A stretch of 64,000 bases of DNA from Nocardioides agri. GTDB lineage: Bacteria > Actinomycetota > Actinomycetes > Propionibacteriales > Nocardioidaceae. The notes under the pieces were generated by a model. The model had not been told where the DNA came from and did no database searches. It worked only from the letters and a program-made list of their open reading frames with translations. Shown in pieces: positions 16,701 to 24,421 of the stretch. Position numbers and translations under genes: made by a program. Position 1 is the stretch's first letter, and each line of letters begins with the position of its first letter. The stretch is taken from NCBI RefSeq assembly GCF_013778305.1, contig NZ_JACEIC010000002.1, forward strand, positions 1,243,708 through 1,307,707. Reading direction: 5' to 3'.

Positions 16701-16978
16701 ACGCGGCGGCGTACGTCGGTGCCGACGACCGCGGCGGCGCGGGCGGCCATCGTGTCGCTGGTCCAGCCGACCAGGGACCTGGCGGCGAACACCGCGACGA
16801 CCACCGCCGCCCAGGTGCCGACCGCGCCGTCGTCGAGGGCGGCCAGCACCAGCTCGGTCACCGCCCACGCCTGGCCGACCAGGAGCAGGCTGCCCACCGC
16901 GCCGGCCATCAGCACGACGGCAAGCTCGCGCCGCGCGGGTGCGAGCTGCTGCCGGACCCGGGGATCGGTGGGGCTCAT
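13796..16978 (-). CDS. cydDC: CydDC fusion: thiol/haem-linked ABC exporter for cytochrome bd assembly
   Basis: A 1060-residue fusion of two ABC half-transporters. The N-terminal CydD-like half (1 to about 515) has six hydrophobic segments, Walker A GPSGCGKST, signature LSAGERARL and Walker B VLLDEPTAHLD. The C-terminal CydC-like half repeats the plan with GPTGSGKST, VSGGERARI and VLVLDEPAAHLD. In E. coli the CydDC heterodimer exports cysteine/glutathione and is needed to mature cytochrome bd; here both halves are one polypeptide. ATG 16978 overlaps the cydB stop as ATGA. A 7-bp hairpin (13794-13811) spans the stop codon. Confidence 0.93.
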   Translation of the reverse strand: MSPTDPRVRQQLAPARRELAVVLMAGAVGSLLLVGQAWAVTELVLAALDDGAVGTWAAVVVAVFAARSLVGWTSDTMAARAAAVVGTDVRRRVVRAILRDGGAGRQTGELASLATRGASAAEPYLTRYVPALVLAGVLPCVTLVAIATQDPMSALIVLVTLPLVPVFGILVGLATRDRAQAQWRALASLSGHFLDVVRGLPTLVAFRRAEAQSATIRAVTDRYRRRTLETLRIAFASSAVLELVATLSVALVAVTIGIRLSHGDLDLETALVVLLLAPEAYWPLRRVGQEFHAAAEGVATFEAASALADADHVTPVRRPGALGVDHVSVVHPGRVVPALDDVSLAVPDRGVLAVTGPSGCGKSTLLAVLAGLLEPTSGTARGPGRDAIAWLPQRPVFVGGTVADNLRLAVPGASDRAIVEALRAVALPVAPDTLLGEDGTTLSAGERARLALARVVLADRPYVLLDEPTAHLDPDTERVVAETVRELGRRSAVVVVAHRPALAELADRVVTLPAPAPVVPARPVSVAARPVPPGDPTSPRRHGLGLPTVLGGLASASGVALTATAGWLIVQASYEPPILTLLVAIVAVRTFGIARPVLRYAERLRSHDVALGLLADRRVAVYDAVVPLVPGALGRRRGDVLAAVVDDVDAVVDRELRVRMPVRGFAICGSLAVLVALVAAPVVAPVVLGVCALGAVAFGLARAGAARAETSAVAIRAELSEAVVEATQAAGELTMWQAEERAVARVTDLAEALGRRTVAAATWAASGRALVLLGSGVGVAAAAWLLPGEVSGPMLALLVLLPLALGEVAAGLADAGALASRTRAAESRLQALSSRAPVVTSPAAPVPVPGSAVSVDGVAAAWDGREVLRDLSLGLGVGERVAVVGPTGSGKSTLAALLLRFADPVRGTVSLGGAALPDLALDDVRRTVGLVDDDPHVFATTLGENVRLARPGATDAEVEAALRAAALGPWLDALPDGLDSWLGDGHAQVSGGERARIAIARSLLADQSVLVLDEPAAHLDRATAEDLAAEVLSSGGVRSVVWITHAEAGLDRVDRVLSLG

Positions 16979-17991
16979 GCCACCGCTTCCAGCTCCGCGT
17001 CGGGGATGTGGTGGTCGGCGATCCGCTTGCGGAAGATCCAGTAGGTCCACGCCTGGTAGCCGAGCACGATCGGGGTGAAGATCGCGGCCACGATCGTCAT
17101 CACGGTGAGCGTGTAGTCGGTCGCCGAGGCGTTCGTGGTCGTCAGCGAGTAGGCCTCGTCGGTCGAGGACGGCATCACGTCGGGGAAGAGGCCGACGAAG
17201 AGGCCCGCGACCGCCAGGGCGATGCACGCGAACGTCCCGATGAAGGCCCATCCCTCGCGGCCGACCTGCGCCGTGGCGATGCCGGCGACCAGCGCCGCCG
17301 CGGCGAGCACGAAGAGGACGGCCGACCAGCCGTTGCCGGTCAGGAACTGCGCCCAGACCAGGAACGCGACCGCGGCGGCCGCGGCGGCCAGACCGCTGGT
17401 GACCGCGACGCCGCGGGCCCGGACGCGGATGTCGCCATCGGTCTTCAGCGCCAGGAACATCGCACCGTGGGTCAGGAAGAGCAGCAGCGTCACCACGCCA
17501 CCGAGCAGCCCGAACGGGTTGAGCAGCGTGAAGAGCGTGCCGGTGAACTCCTTGTCCTCGTCGATCGGGACGCCGCGCACGATGTTGGCGAACGCCACGC
17601 CCCACAGGAAGGCGGGCACGTAGGAGCCGACGACGATCGCGCGGTCCCACCACGAGTGCCAGGACGCCTCGGGGCGCTGGTGCCGGTACTCGAACGCGAG
17701 GCCGCGGACGATCAGCGCGAGCAGGATCAGCAGCAAGGGCAGGTAGAAGCCGCTGAAGAGCGTGGCGTACCACTCGGGGAAGGCCGCGAACGTGGCGCCG
17801 CCGGCGGTGAGGACCCACACCTCGTTGCCGTCCCAGACGGGACCGATCGTGTTGATCATGATCCTGCGCTCGCGGTCGTTGCGCGCCAGCCAGGGCAGCA
17901 GCATGCCGACCCCGAAGTCGAAGCCCTCGAGGGTGAAGTAGCCGATCCAGAGGACGGCGATCAGGATGAACCAGACCGTGGTGAGATCCAT
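16975..17991 (-). CDS. cydB: Cytochrome bd ubiquinol/menaquinol oxidase subunit II
   Basis: A 338-residue integral membrane protein with eight or nine hydrophobic segments. The start MDLTTVWFILIAVLWIGYFTLEGFDFGVGMLLP and the motif INTIGPVWDGNEVWVLTAGGA are CydB hallmarks. With CydA it forms the high-affinity bd oxidase that reduces oxygen to water at low tension. It lies 14 bases after cydA and overlaps cydDC by four bases. Confidence 0.96.
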   Translation of the reverse strand: MDLTTVWFILIAVLWIGYFTLEGFDFGVGMLLPWLARNDRERRIMINTIGPVWDGNEVWVLTAGGATFAAFPEWYATLFSGFYLPLLLILLALIVRGLAFEYRHQRPEASWHSWWDRAIVVGSYVPAFLWGVAFANIVRGVPIDEDKEFTGTLFTLLNPFGLLGGVVTLLLFLTHGAMFLALKTDGDIRVRARGVAVTSGLAAAAAAVAFLVWAQFLTGNGWSAVLFVLAAAALVAGIATAQVGREGWAFIGTFACIALAVAGLFVGLFPDVMPSSTDEAYSLTTTNASATDYTLTVMTIVAAIFTPIVLGYQAWTYWIFRKRIADHHIPDAELEAVA

Positions 17992-18005
17992 GTCAGTCTC
18001 CCTCC

Positions 18006-19463
18006 TCAGTAGGCGAACGCCAGCGGGCGGTCTTCGTCGTCGTCGCTGCCTCGGAGCGTCGGGTCGGGCGGCTCCTGGAAGGGATCGGCGCCCTTCTTCA
18101 CCACGCGGACGATCAGGCCGATCTCGACGACCGCGAGCACGCCGTACAGCAGCGTCAGGGAGAGGATCGAGATCCAGGCCTCGGTGTTGCTGACGCCCGG
18201 CGAGACCCCGTGCGGGGTGGTCATCAGGCTGAACACCACCCAGGGCTGACGGCCCATCTCGGTGAAGATCCAGCCGAACGAGCTGCCGAGGACCGTGACG
18301 ATCGGCGTCGCGATCGCCATCCGGCCGAACCACTTCGAGGTCGGCGACCGGTCCTTGCGGGTGAGGAAGAGGATGAGCGCGGCGAAGCCCGCCGAGAGGA
18401 AGCCCATGCCCATCATGTAGCGGAACGTCCAGTAGGTCACCGGGATGTACGGCGTGTAGTCACCGGCCGGGTCGTAGGTCAGGGAGTCCGGGTCCTGTCC
18501 GTACTCCTCCTGGTACTCCGCGCTCAGGTCGTTGATGCCCTGCACCTCGCCGTCGAAGCTGCCGGTCGCGAGGAAGGACAGCAGGCACGGGATCGTGATC
18601 GAGAACTTCTCCTCGCTGCCGTCGGGCGTGCCGATCGTGAAGATCGAGAACGGCGCGCAGGAGTCCTCGGTCTCGTAGAGCGCCTCGGCCGCCGCCATCT
18701 TCATCGGCTGGACCTCGGTCATGATCTTGCCCTGGAAGTCGCCCGTGACCGCGACGCCGAGGCCGGCGACCAGGGTGATCCAGGCACCGAACCGGATCGC
18801 CCTGCGGTACATCGGGCGGTCCGCGTCGGGCGTCCGGCCACGGACGTAGAGCCAGGCCGCGATGCCGAGCACGAACGCCCCGGCGGTCATGTACGCCGCC
18901 AGCACGACGTGCGGGAACGTGACGAGCTGGACCTTGTTGAACATCACCGCTGCGAAGTCGGTGAGCTCAGCGCGGCCGGTGTCGGGGTTGAACTCGTAGC
19001 CGACCGGGTGCTGCATCCAGGAGTTCGCGGCCAGGATGAACCAGCCGCTCGCCAGCGTGCCGAGGTGGACGAGCCAGATGCAGCCGGCGTGCAGCCCGCG
19101 CGGCAGCTTGTCCCAGCCGAAGATCCACAGGCCGAGGAACGTCGACTCCAGGAAGAACGCCAGCAGCGCCTCGATTGCGAGCGGTGCGCCGAAGACGTCG
19201 CCGACGAAGCGGGAGTAGTCCGACCAGTTCATGCCGAACTGGAACTCCTGCACGATGCCGGTGACCACGCCGATCGCGAAGTTGATCAGCATCAGCTTGC
19301 CGAAGAACTTGGTCAGCCGCAGCCACTCCGGGTTCCGGGTGCGCAGCCACTGCGTCTCCATCACTGCGACCAGCGCGGTGATGCCGATCGTGATCGGGAC
19401 GAACAGGAAGTGGTAGACGGTCGTGATGCCGAACTGCCACCGCGCGATGTCGAGGATGTCCAT
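18006..19463 (-). CDS. cydA: Cytochrome bd oxidase subunit I
   Basis: A 485-residue membrane protein with about nine hydrophobic segments. It opens MDILDIARWQFGITTVYHFLF; H18 matches the conserved haem-b595 ligand near position 19 of E. coli CydA. WILAANSWMQHPVGYEF and the quinone-binding Q-loop region around FKTEDSCAPFSIFTIG-like text are present, while the loop is short, as in most Gram-positive CydA. First gene of cydA-cydB-cydDC. Two candidate DosR boxes lie 71-105 bases upstream, and a TAGGGT element at 19509-19504 could be the -10, which would put the nearer box next to the -35 region. Confidence 0.95.
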   Translation of the reverse strand: MDILDIARWQFGITTVYHFLFVPITIGITALVAVMETQWLRTRNPEWLRLTKFFGKLMLINFAIGVVTGIVQEFQFGMNWSDYSRFVGDVFGAPLAIEALLAFFLESTFLGLWIFGWDKLPRGLHAGCIWLVHLGTLASGWFILAANSWMQHPVGYEFNPDTGRAELTDFAAVMFNKVQLVTFPHVVLAAYMTAGAFVLGIAAWLYVRGRTPDADRPMYRRAIRFGAWITLVAGLGVAVTGDFQGKIMTEVQPMKMAAAEALYETEDSCAPFSIFTIGTPDGSEEKFSITIPCLLSFLATGSFDGEVQGINDLSAEYQEEYGQDPDSLTYDPAGDYTPYIPVTYWTFRYMMGMGFLSAGFAALILFLTRKDRSPTSKWFGRMAIATPIVTVLGSSFGWIFTEMGRQPWVVFSLMTTPHGVSPGVSNTEAWISILSLTLLYGVLAVVEIGLIVRVVKKGADPFQEPPDPTLRGSDDDEDRPLAFAY

Positions 19464-19533
19464 CTGCACTCCGATCCAGGTCGCTGTGACCGACGTGGAA
19501 GTGACCCTAGGGGCCACCCTGCCGCACCCGACC

Positions 19534-19568
19534 GGGCCGAGGGTCCCCCGGAATGGGCCAAAGGTCCC
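19534..19568. promoter_or_regulatory. Two tandem candidate DosR/DevR boxes upstream of cydA
   Basis: Site one is GGGCC-GAGG-GTCCC at 19534-19547; site two is GGGCC-AAAG-GTCCC at 19555-19568. Their centres are 21 bases apart, about two helical turns, as expected for side-by-side dimers on one DNA face. The space is shared with the divergent gene at 19593, but cytochrome bd is the natural target. Confidence 0.65.
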
Positions 19569-19592
19569 GAGCCGTGAGGCACAGTGGAGGCC

Positions 19593-20162
19593 ATGGAGCT
19601 CGACGACCTCGCCCACGCCCAGGCCGCGGTCGGCTCGCTGCTGGCGGGCCTCGACGCCGACGCCTGGGCCCGCAGCACGCCCTGCGACGACTGGGACGTT
19701 GCCGGCGTGGCGCGCCACCTGGTCATCGGTGAGCGCGCGTTCGTGACCTCGCTCGGCGGCGCGGCCTACGACCTCGCGGCCATCCGCGACGAGGTGCTCG
19801 AGATCCCGACCGCCGACCTGCCCACGACGTACGCCGTCGGCGCGCGCGACCTCCACCTGGCGCTCGCGGCGGCCGACGTCGACGCGACGTTCCCGACCGG
19901 CCTCGGCCCGATGTCGGCGGTCGCCGTGACGCGGCTGCGGATGATCGAGGCGCTCGTCCACGGCTGGGACCTCGCCCGCGGCGCGGGGGCCACGCTGGAC
20001 GTGGACGACGAGGTCGCCGAGCGCGCGATCCGCCACAGCCTGGCCCTGCTGGAGCGGCTGCCACCCGAGCGGAAGGTGTTCGGCGGCCCGCAGCCGGTCG
20101 CGGAGGACGCGTCCGCCGTCGACCGCCTGGTCGCGCTCCTGGGGCGGAGCGTCAGCGGCTGA
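19593..20162 (+). CDS. Mycothiol-dependent maleylpyruvate-isomerase-like (TIGR03086-type) protein
   Basis: A 189-residue DinB-like four-helix protein. STPCDDWDVAGVARHLVIGERAF and ALVHGWDLARGAG carry the family's paired metal-binding His residues. TIGR03086 proteins are actinobacterial thiol-dependent enzymes of unknown substrate; mycothiol as cofactor is family knowledge. The start could instead be GTG 19584: GGAGG lies only two bases before ATG 19593, so the choice is open. The 3' end overlaps the convergent thiolase gene by 11 bases. Confidence 0.8.
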   Translation: MELDDLAHAQAAVGSLLAGLDADAWARSTPCDDWDVAGVARHLVIGERAFVTSLGGAAYDLAAIRDEVLEIPTADLPTTYAVGARDLHLALAAADVDATFPTGLGPMSAVAVTRLRMIEALVHGWDLARGAGATLDVDDEVAERAIRHSLALLERLPPERKVFGGPQPVAEDASAVDRLVALLGRSVSG

Positions 20163-21345
20163 GGATCACCGACGAGCCGTGGCCGAAGAGGCCCTGGTTG
20201 GCGGTGATGCCGACCCGCGCGCCCTCGACCTGACGGCCGGCGGCCTGGCCGCGCAGCTGCCAGGTCACCTCGCAGACCTGGGCGAGCGCCTGGGCCGGCA
20301 CCGCCTCGCCGAAGCAGGCGAGGCCACCCGACGGGTTGACCGGGATCCGCCCGCCGATCGTGGTGTCGCCGGCGCGCAGCAGGGCCTCGGCCTCGCCGCG
20401 CTTGCAGAGCTGGAGGTCCTCCATCCAGTCCAGCTCGAGCGCGGTCGACAGGTCGTAGACCTCGGCCAGGCTCACGTCCGCGGGGTCGATGCCCGCCTCC
20501 TCGTACGCCGCCTGGCCGATCGACTCCTTGAAGGTCCGCTCCGGCGCGGGCACGGCGTTCGCCGAGTCCGTCGAGAGCAGCGGCATGTCGATGACCGTGT
20601 TGGGGAAGGTCGGCGTGACCGTGGAGATGGCGTTGATGCGCACGCCGCCGCCCAGGCCGTGCTTCTCGGCGTACGCCGTCGAGCACAGCACGATCGCCGC
20701 GGCGCCGTCGGAGGTGGCGCAGATGTCGAGCAGGTGCAGGGGGTCCGAGACCACGGCCGACGTCAGCACGTCCTCGACGCCGACCTCCTTGCGGTAGCGC
20801 GCGTGGGGGTTCGCGAGGCCGTGCCGCGCGTTCTTGACCTTCACGCGCGCGAAGTCCTCCTGCGTCGCCCCGTAGAGGTCCATGCGGCGGCGGGCGTAGA
20901 GCGCGAAGTATGCCGGGTTGGTCATCCCGAGCAGGCGGAAGCGCAGCCAGTCGGGGTCGTCCCAGCGCTCGCCCGCGTTGGGCGCCAGGAAGCCCTTGGG
21001 GGTGGTGTCGGCGCCGACGACCAACGCCACCTCCGACAGGCCGGCGAGGATCCGGGCGCGCGCGGTGTCGAGGGCCTGCGCTCCGGTCGCGCACGCGGCG
21101 TACGACGTGGCGACCTTGGCACCGTTCCAGCCCAGCGCCTGGGCGAAGGTCGCCCCGGCGACGTAGCCGGCGTAGCCGTTGCGCACGGTCTCGCCGCCGA
21201 CGACCAGGTCGACGTCGCGCCAGTCGACGCCGGAGTCGGCCAGCGCCGCGCGGGCCGCGTGCACGCCGTACTCGACGAAGTTGCGGCCCCACTTGCCCCA
21301 CGGGTGCATCCCCACCCCGGCCACGGCCACGTCGTGGTTGCTCAC
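20152..21345 (-). CDS. Thiolase-family / lipid-transfer-protein-like enzyme, probable steroid side-chain degradation
   Basis: A 397-residue thiolase-fold protein. The nucleophile loop is SYAACATGAQALDTARARI. Where ordinary thiolases have a GHP motif, this one reads NPSGGLACFGEAVPAQAL, so the usual His is absent; this text is typical of the Ltp group near the KstR-regulated genes of Mycobacterium. It may catalyse a retro-aldol or unusual thiolysis step with the zinc-ribbon partner encoded just upstream. GTG 21345 overlaps that gene's stop. Substrate (sterol-derived acyl-CoA) is inferred from the operator and partner. Confidence 0.82.
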   Translation of the reverse strand: MSNHDVAVAGVGMHPWGKWGRNFVEYGVHAARAALADSGVDWRDVDLVVGGETVRNGYAGYVAGATFAQALGWNGAKVATSYAACATGAQALDTARARILAGLSEVALVVGADTTPKGFLAPNAGERWDDPDWLRFRLLGMTNPAYFALYARRRMDLYGATQEDFARVKVKNARHGLANPHARYRKEVGVEDVLTSAVVSDPLHLLDICATSDGAAAIVLCSTAYAEKHGLGGGVRINAISTVTPTFPNTVIDMPLLSTDSANAVPAPERTFKESIGQAAYEEAGIDPADVSLAEVYDLSTALELDWMEDLQLCKRGEAEALLRAGDTTIGGRIPVNPSGGLACFGEAVPAQALAQVCEVTWQLRGQAAGRQVEGARVGITANQGLFGHGSSVILSR

Positions 21346-21803
21346 TGGTCGGCCTCCTCGCCCATCTCGACGACCGGCTTCCAGCGCCACACCGTGCGCT
21401 CCCCGGACTCGTCGGCGTAGAGGGTCTCGACGACCAGCTCTGCCTCGGCGCCGACCCGGAGGTCGGCGACGCCGTACCCCTCGGCCACCTGGCCGAGCAC
21501 GACGAGACCCTCGGGCAGCTCCACCGCCGCCAGGGCGAACGGCTCGTAGGGATCGCTGCGGGGGACGTACGGCGGGGGCGGCTGGTACTGCGCGTCGGTG
21601 TAGGACCAGACCGTGCCGCGCCGCGAGAGCCGCGTCTCCGCGAACTCCTCGCCCGCGCACGCTGGGTTGCGGCAGAAGCCCGGCCCCGAGGCCTGGTGGA
21701 GGGGCGGGAAGAACACCGTCTCGCAGGTGGTGCACCGGGAGCCGACCAGCGCAGACTCGGGCCCGGTGGTGAACCACCCCTCGATCGCGGGTGTCGCGGT
21801 CAT
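21342..21803 (-). CDS. Zinc-ribbon/OB-fold acyl-CoA-associated protein (DUF35)
   Basis: A 153-residue DUF35 protein. The zinc ribbon is CTTCETVFFPPLHQASGPGFCRNPAC, followed by an OB fold beginning GTVWSYT. These proteins pair with Ltp-type thiolases and MaoC-like hydratases in steroid and fatty-acid breakdown, probably handing over acyl-CoA. ATG 21803 is chosen over an upstream in-frame ATG at 21836 because AGGAGG precedes it and the KstR-like operator would otherwise lie in the coding region. First gene of a two-gene operon. Confidence 0.83.
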   Translation of the reverse strand: MTATPAIEGWFTTGPESALVGSRCTTCETVFFPPLHQASGPGFCRNPACAGEEFAETRLSRRGTVWSYTDAQYQPPPPYVPRSDPYEPFALAAVELPEGLVVLGQVAEGYGVADLRVGAEAELVVETLYADESGERTVWRWKPVVEMGEEADQ

Positions 21804-21820
21804 CCGCCCCTCCTGAGAAC

Positions 21821-21834
21821 TAGAACGTGTTCTC
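21821..21834. promoter_or_regulatory. KstR-like operator upstream of the DUF35-thiolase pair
   Basis: TAGAACGTGTTCTC matches the KstR consensus TnnAACnnGTTnnA at every fixed position except the last (C for A); arms AGAAC and GTTCT are perfect. It is 17 bases upstream of the start at 21803. TATAGT on the minus strand (21840-21835) looks like a -10 element just upstream, so the operator would cover the transcription start. KstR is a TetR-type repressor of cholesterol-catabolism genes; no kstR gene is in the window. Confidence 0.65.
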
Positions 21835-21855
21835 ACTATAGGGGAGGGCCGGCCC

Positions 21856-23253
21856 TCAGCCCCGCGCCAGGTAGCCCAGCAGGTCGTGACGGGTGACGAC
21901 CCCGACCGGCTTGCCGTCCTCGTGCACCAGCAGCGCGTCGGCGCCCTCGAGCGCGGCGACGGCGTCCGAGGCGGGCTCGGTGGACCCGATCGAGGGCAGC
22001 GGGGCCGACATGTGCTGGCTGACGCTGTCGGTCAGCCGCGCCGTGCCGGTGAAGAGCAGGTCGAGGAGCGCGCGCTCGGAGACCGAGCCGACGACCTCCG
22101 CCGCGACGACCGGCGGCTCGGCCCGCACGACCGGCATCTGCGAGACGCCGTACTCCTGCAGGATCGTGACCGCCTCGGCGATCGTCTCGCCCGGGTGGGT
22201 GTGCACGAGGTCGGGCAGCCGACCGTCCTTGCCGCGCAGCACCTCGCCGACGTTGATGGCCGGCCGCTCGACGCCCTCGACCGGGAAGCCGTACTGGCCC
22301 AGCCAGTCGTCGTTGAAGACCTTCGTGAGGTAGCCGCGGCCGGAGTCGGGCAGCAGCACGACGATGACGGCGTCCTCGCCCTCGGGGGTGCCCTCGAGCT
22401 CGTGGGCGAGCTGGATGGCGGCGTGGGCGGCCATGCCGGACGAGCCGCCGACCAGCAGCGCCTCCTCGCGCGCGAGGCGGCGGGTCATCGCGAACGAGTC
22501 GCCGTCGGAGACCTCGATGATCCGGTCGGCGACGTCGCGGTCGTAGGCGTCGGGCCAGAAGTCCTCGCCGACGCCCTCGACGAGGTAGGGGCGGCCGGAG
22601 CCGCCGGAGTAGACCGAGCCGGCGGGGTCGGCGCCGACCACCTTGACGTCGGGGTTCTGCTCCTTGAGGTAGCGGCCGGTGCCGCTGATCGTGCCGCCGG
22701 TGCCGACACCCGCCACGAAGTGGGTGATCCGGCCCTCGGTCTGCGCCCAGATCTCGGGACCGGTGGTCTCGTAGTGCGACCGCGGGTTGTGCGGGTTGGA
22801 GTACTGGTCGGGCTTCCACGCGCCCGGCTGGGCGGCGAGCCGGTCGGAGACGTTGTAGTAGGAGTCGGGGTGCTCGGGCTCGACGGCGGTCGGGCAGACG
22901 ACCACCTCGGCGCCGTACGCCTTGAGCACGTTGCGCTTGTCCTCGCTGACCTTGTCGGGGCACACGAAGATGCACTTGTAGCCCTTCGCCTGCGCGACCA
23001 TCGCCAGCCCGACGCCGGTGTTGCCGGAGGTCGGCTCGACGATCGTGCCGCCCGGCTGGAGCTCGCCGGAGGCCTCGGCGGCCTCGATCATCCGGGTCGC
23101 GATGCGGTCCTTCACGGAGCCGCCGGGGTTGAGGTACTCCACCTTGGCGAGGACGATCGGTCCCTTCGCGCCGTCGAGGGAGCCTGTGGACTTCGAGAGC
23201 CTGAGCAGCGGGGTGTTGCCGATCAGGTCGAGGAGAGAGGTCACGTACTGCAT
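21856..23253 (-). CDS. cbs: Cystathionine beta-synthase
   Basis: A 465-residue PLP enzyme of fold type II with C-terminal CBS domains. NPGGSVKDR holds the PLP lysine K48; PTSGNTGVGLA is the substrate-binding loop and GVGTGGTISGTGRYLKE the phosphate-binding glycine loop. From about residue 345 two CBS modules follow (HPGETIAEAVTILQEYGVSQMPVV and DAVAALEGADALLVHEDGKPVGVVTRHDLL). It joins serine and homocysteine to cystathionine in reverse transsulfuration. The CBS pair makes this call stronger than cysteine synthase. It is divergent from the SGNH hydrolase. Confidence 0.93.
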   Translation of the reverse strand: MQYVTSLLDLIGNTPLLRLSKSTGSLDGAKGPIVLAKVEYLNPGGSVKDRIATRMIEAAEASGELQPGGTIVEPTSGNTGVGLAMVAQAKGYKCIFVCPDKVSEDKRNVLKAYGAEVVVCPTAVEPEHPDSYYNVSDRLAAQPGAWKPDQYSNPHNPRSHYETTGPEIWAQTEGRITHFVAGVGTGGTISGTGRYLKEQNPDVKVVGADPAGSVYSGGSGRPYLVEGVGEDFWPDAYDRDVADRIIEVSDGDSFAMTRRLAREEALLVGGSSGMAAHAAIQLAHELEGTPEGEDAVIVVLLPDSGRGYLTKVFNDDWLGQYGFPVEGVERPAINVGEVLRGKDGRLPDLVHTHPGETIAEAVTILQEYGVSQMPVVRAEPPVVAAEVVGSVSERALLDLLFTGTARLTDSVSQHMSAPLPSIGSTEPASDAVAALEGADALLVHEDGKPVGVVTRHDLLGYLARG

Positions 23254-23331
23254 CTGGCCAATCTAGAGGCGCTCCTCACATACATGGAAACCTCGGCGTA
23301 CTCATCGGTACGGGTCCGTAGGGTGGGGCCT

Positions 23332-24351
23332 GTGGGGACTGCCGGTGCTGCGCGCAAGCTGGCCTCCGCCGCGGCGTACGGCGGCGGTGGCCTCTCGGTC
23401 CTCGGCGCCAGCCTGTACGGCGTGCTGCGTCTCGAGGCGCAGGCCGCGCGGCGCACGATCGGCAACGCCGAGGGCGCTCCCCCGGACCCCACCGGGTGGT
23501 ACGGCCGGGGCCGCCCCGGACCCGCGATCAAGGTCGCGCTGCTCGGCGACTCGAGCGCGGCCGGCTACGGCGTGCACCGGGTCGAGGAGACGACGGGGGC
23601 GCTGCTCGCCAGCGGGCTGGCCGTGCGTGCCGACCGGCGGGTGCACCTGCGCGCCTTCGCCGTCGTCGGCGCCCGATCCTCGGACCTCGGCGGCCAGCTC
23701 GACCGGGCGCTGCCGACCGCGCCCGACGTCGCGATCATCCTGATCGGCGCCAACGACGTCACCCACCGGGTGCTGCCCGCGGCCTCCGTGCGGCACCTGT
23801 CCGACGCGGTCCGCCGGCTGCGCGAGGCAGGCGTGGCCGTGCTCGTCGGCACCTGCCCCGACCTCGGCACCGTCGAGCCGATCATGCCGCCGCTCAAGCA
23901 GGTGGCCCGGATCTGGTCGCGGCGGCTCGCCGCGGCGCAGACGATCGCGGTCCTCGAGGGGGGCGGCCGCACGGTCTCCCTCGGCTCGATCCTCGGACCC
24001 GAGTTCGCGGCCGCGCCGGCCCTGCTCTTCGGGCCCGACAGGTTCCACCCCTCGGCCGACGGCTACCGCTCGCTCGCGCAGGTGCTGCTGCCCTCGGCGC
24101 TGGCGGCGCTCGGGCTCGGCCCGGAGGACGAGCAGGAGCCCGAGACCTTCCGCGGCGAGGGCGTCATGGCGATCACCGACGCGGCGGTCCGGGCGGTCAA
24201 CGTGCCCGGCACCGAGCTCGACGGCACCGAGGTCGGCGGCGCGCGGCGCGGCGTACGCGGCCTCTGGGTCGAGCTGCGGCACCGGCGGCGGCACCCGGAC
24301 ACCGACGGCGAGGCGCCCCAGGAGATGGAGCTCGACCACAGCGAGGGGTAG
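23332..24351 (+). CDS. SGNH/GDSL-family hydrolase, probably membrane-tethered
   Basis: A 339-residue protein. A hydrophobic N-terminal stretch (about residues 5-30) is likely a signal anchor. The SGNH blocks are visible: I = LLGDSSAAGYGV (nucleophile Ser), III = LIGANDVTHRVLP, V = DRFHPSADGYRSLA (Asp-His). The C-terminal 70 residues are charged and probably disordered. Esterase or lipase activity is expected; substrate unknown. In-frame starts also exist at GTG 23323 and ATG 23284; GTG 23332 is chosen because a G-rich site precedes it and the homologous part starts soon after. Confidence in the start is low. Confidence 0.82.
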   Translation: MGTAGAARKLASAAAYGGGGLSVLGASLYGVLRLEAQAARRTIGNAEGAPPDPTGWYGRGRPGPAIKVALLGDSSAAGYGVHRVEETTGALLASGLAVRADRRVHLRAFAVVGARSSDLGGQLDRALPTAPDVAIILIGANDVTHRVLPAASVRHLSDAVRRLREAGVAVLVGTCPDLGTVEPIMPPLKQVARIWSRRLAAAQTIAVLEGGGRTVSLGSILGPEFAAAPALLFGPDRFHPSADGYRSLAQVLLPSALAALGLGPEDEQEPETFRGEGVMAITDAAVRAVNVPGTELDGTEVGGARRGVRGLWVELRHRRRHPDTDGEAPQEMELDHSEG

Positions 24352-24421
24352 GCAAAACCCCACCACGGCCGGCGGTCCAGCACCATCGAGTCGGGGCTCG
24401 CGGCACGGGAGCGTCGTAGCC

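Noticed and set aside
21844..21857. GAGGGCCGGCCCTC palindrome after cbs as a terminator.
   Set aside because: The palindrome has no loop, so the usable stem is only about five base pairs. It may be only part of the promoter region.
24367..24378. GGCC-GGCG-GTCC ahead of the ABC transporter, fitting the DosR-like pattern.
   Set aside because: Its flanks break the symmetry seen at the other sites, its spacer is pure GC, and nothing about the operon suggests hypoxia control. Likely chance.
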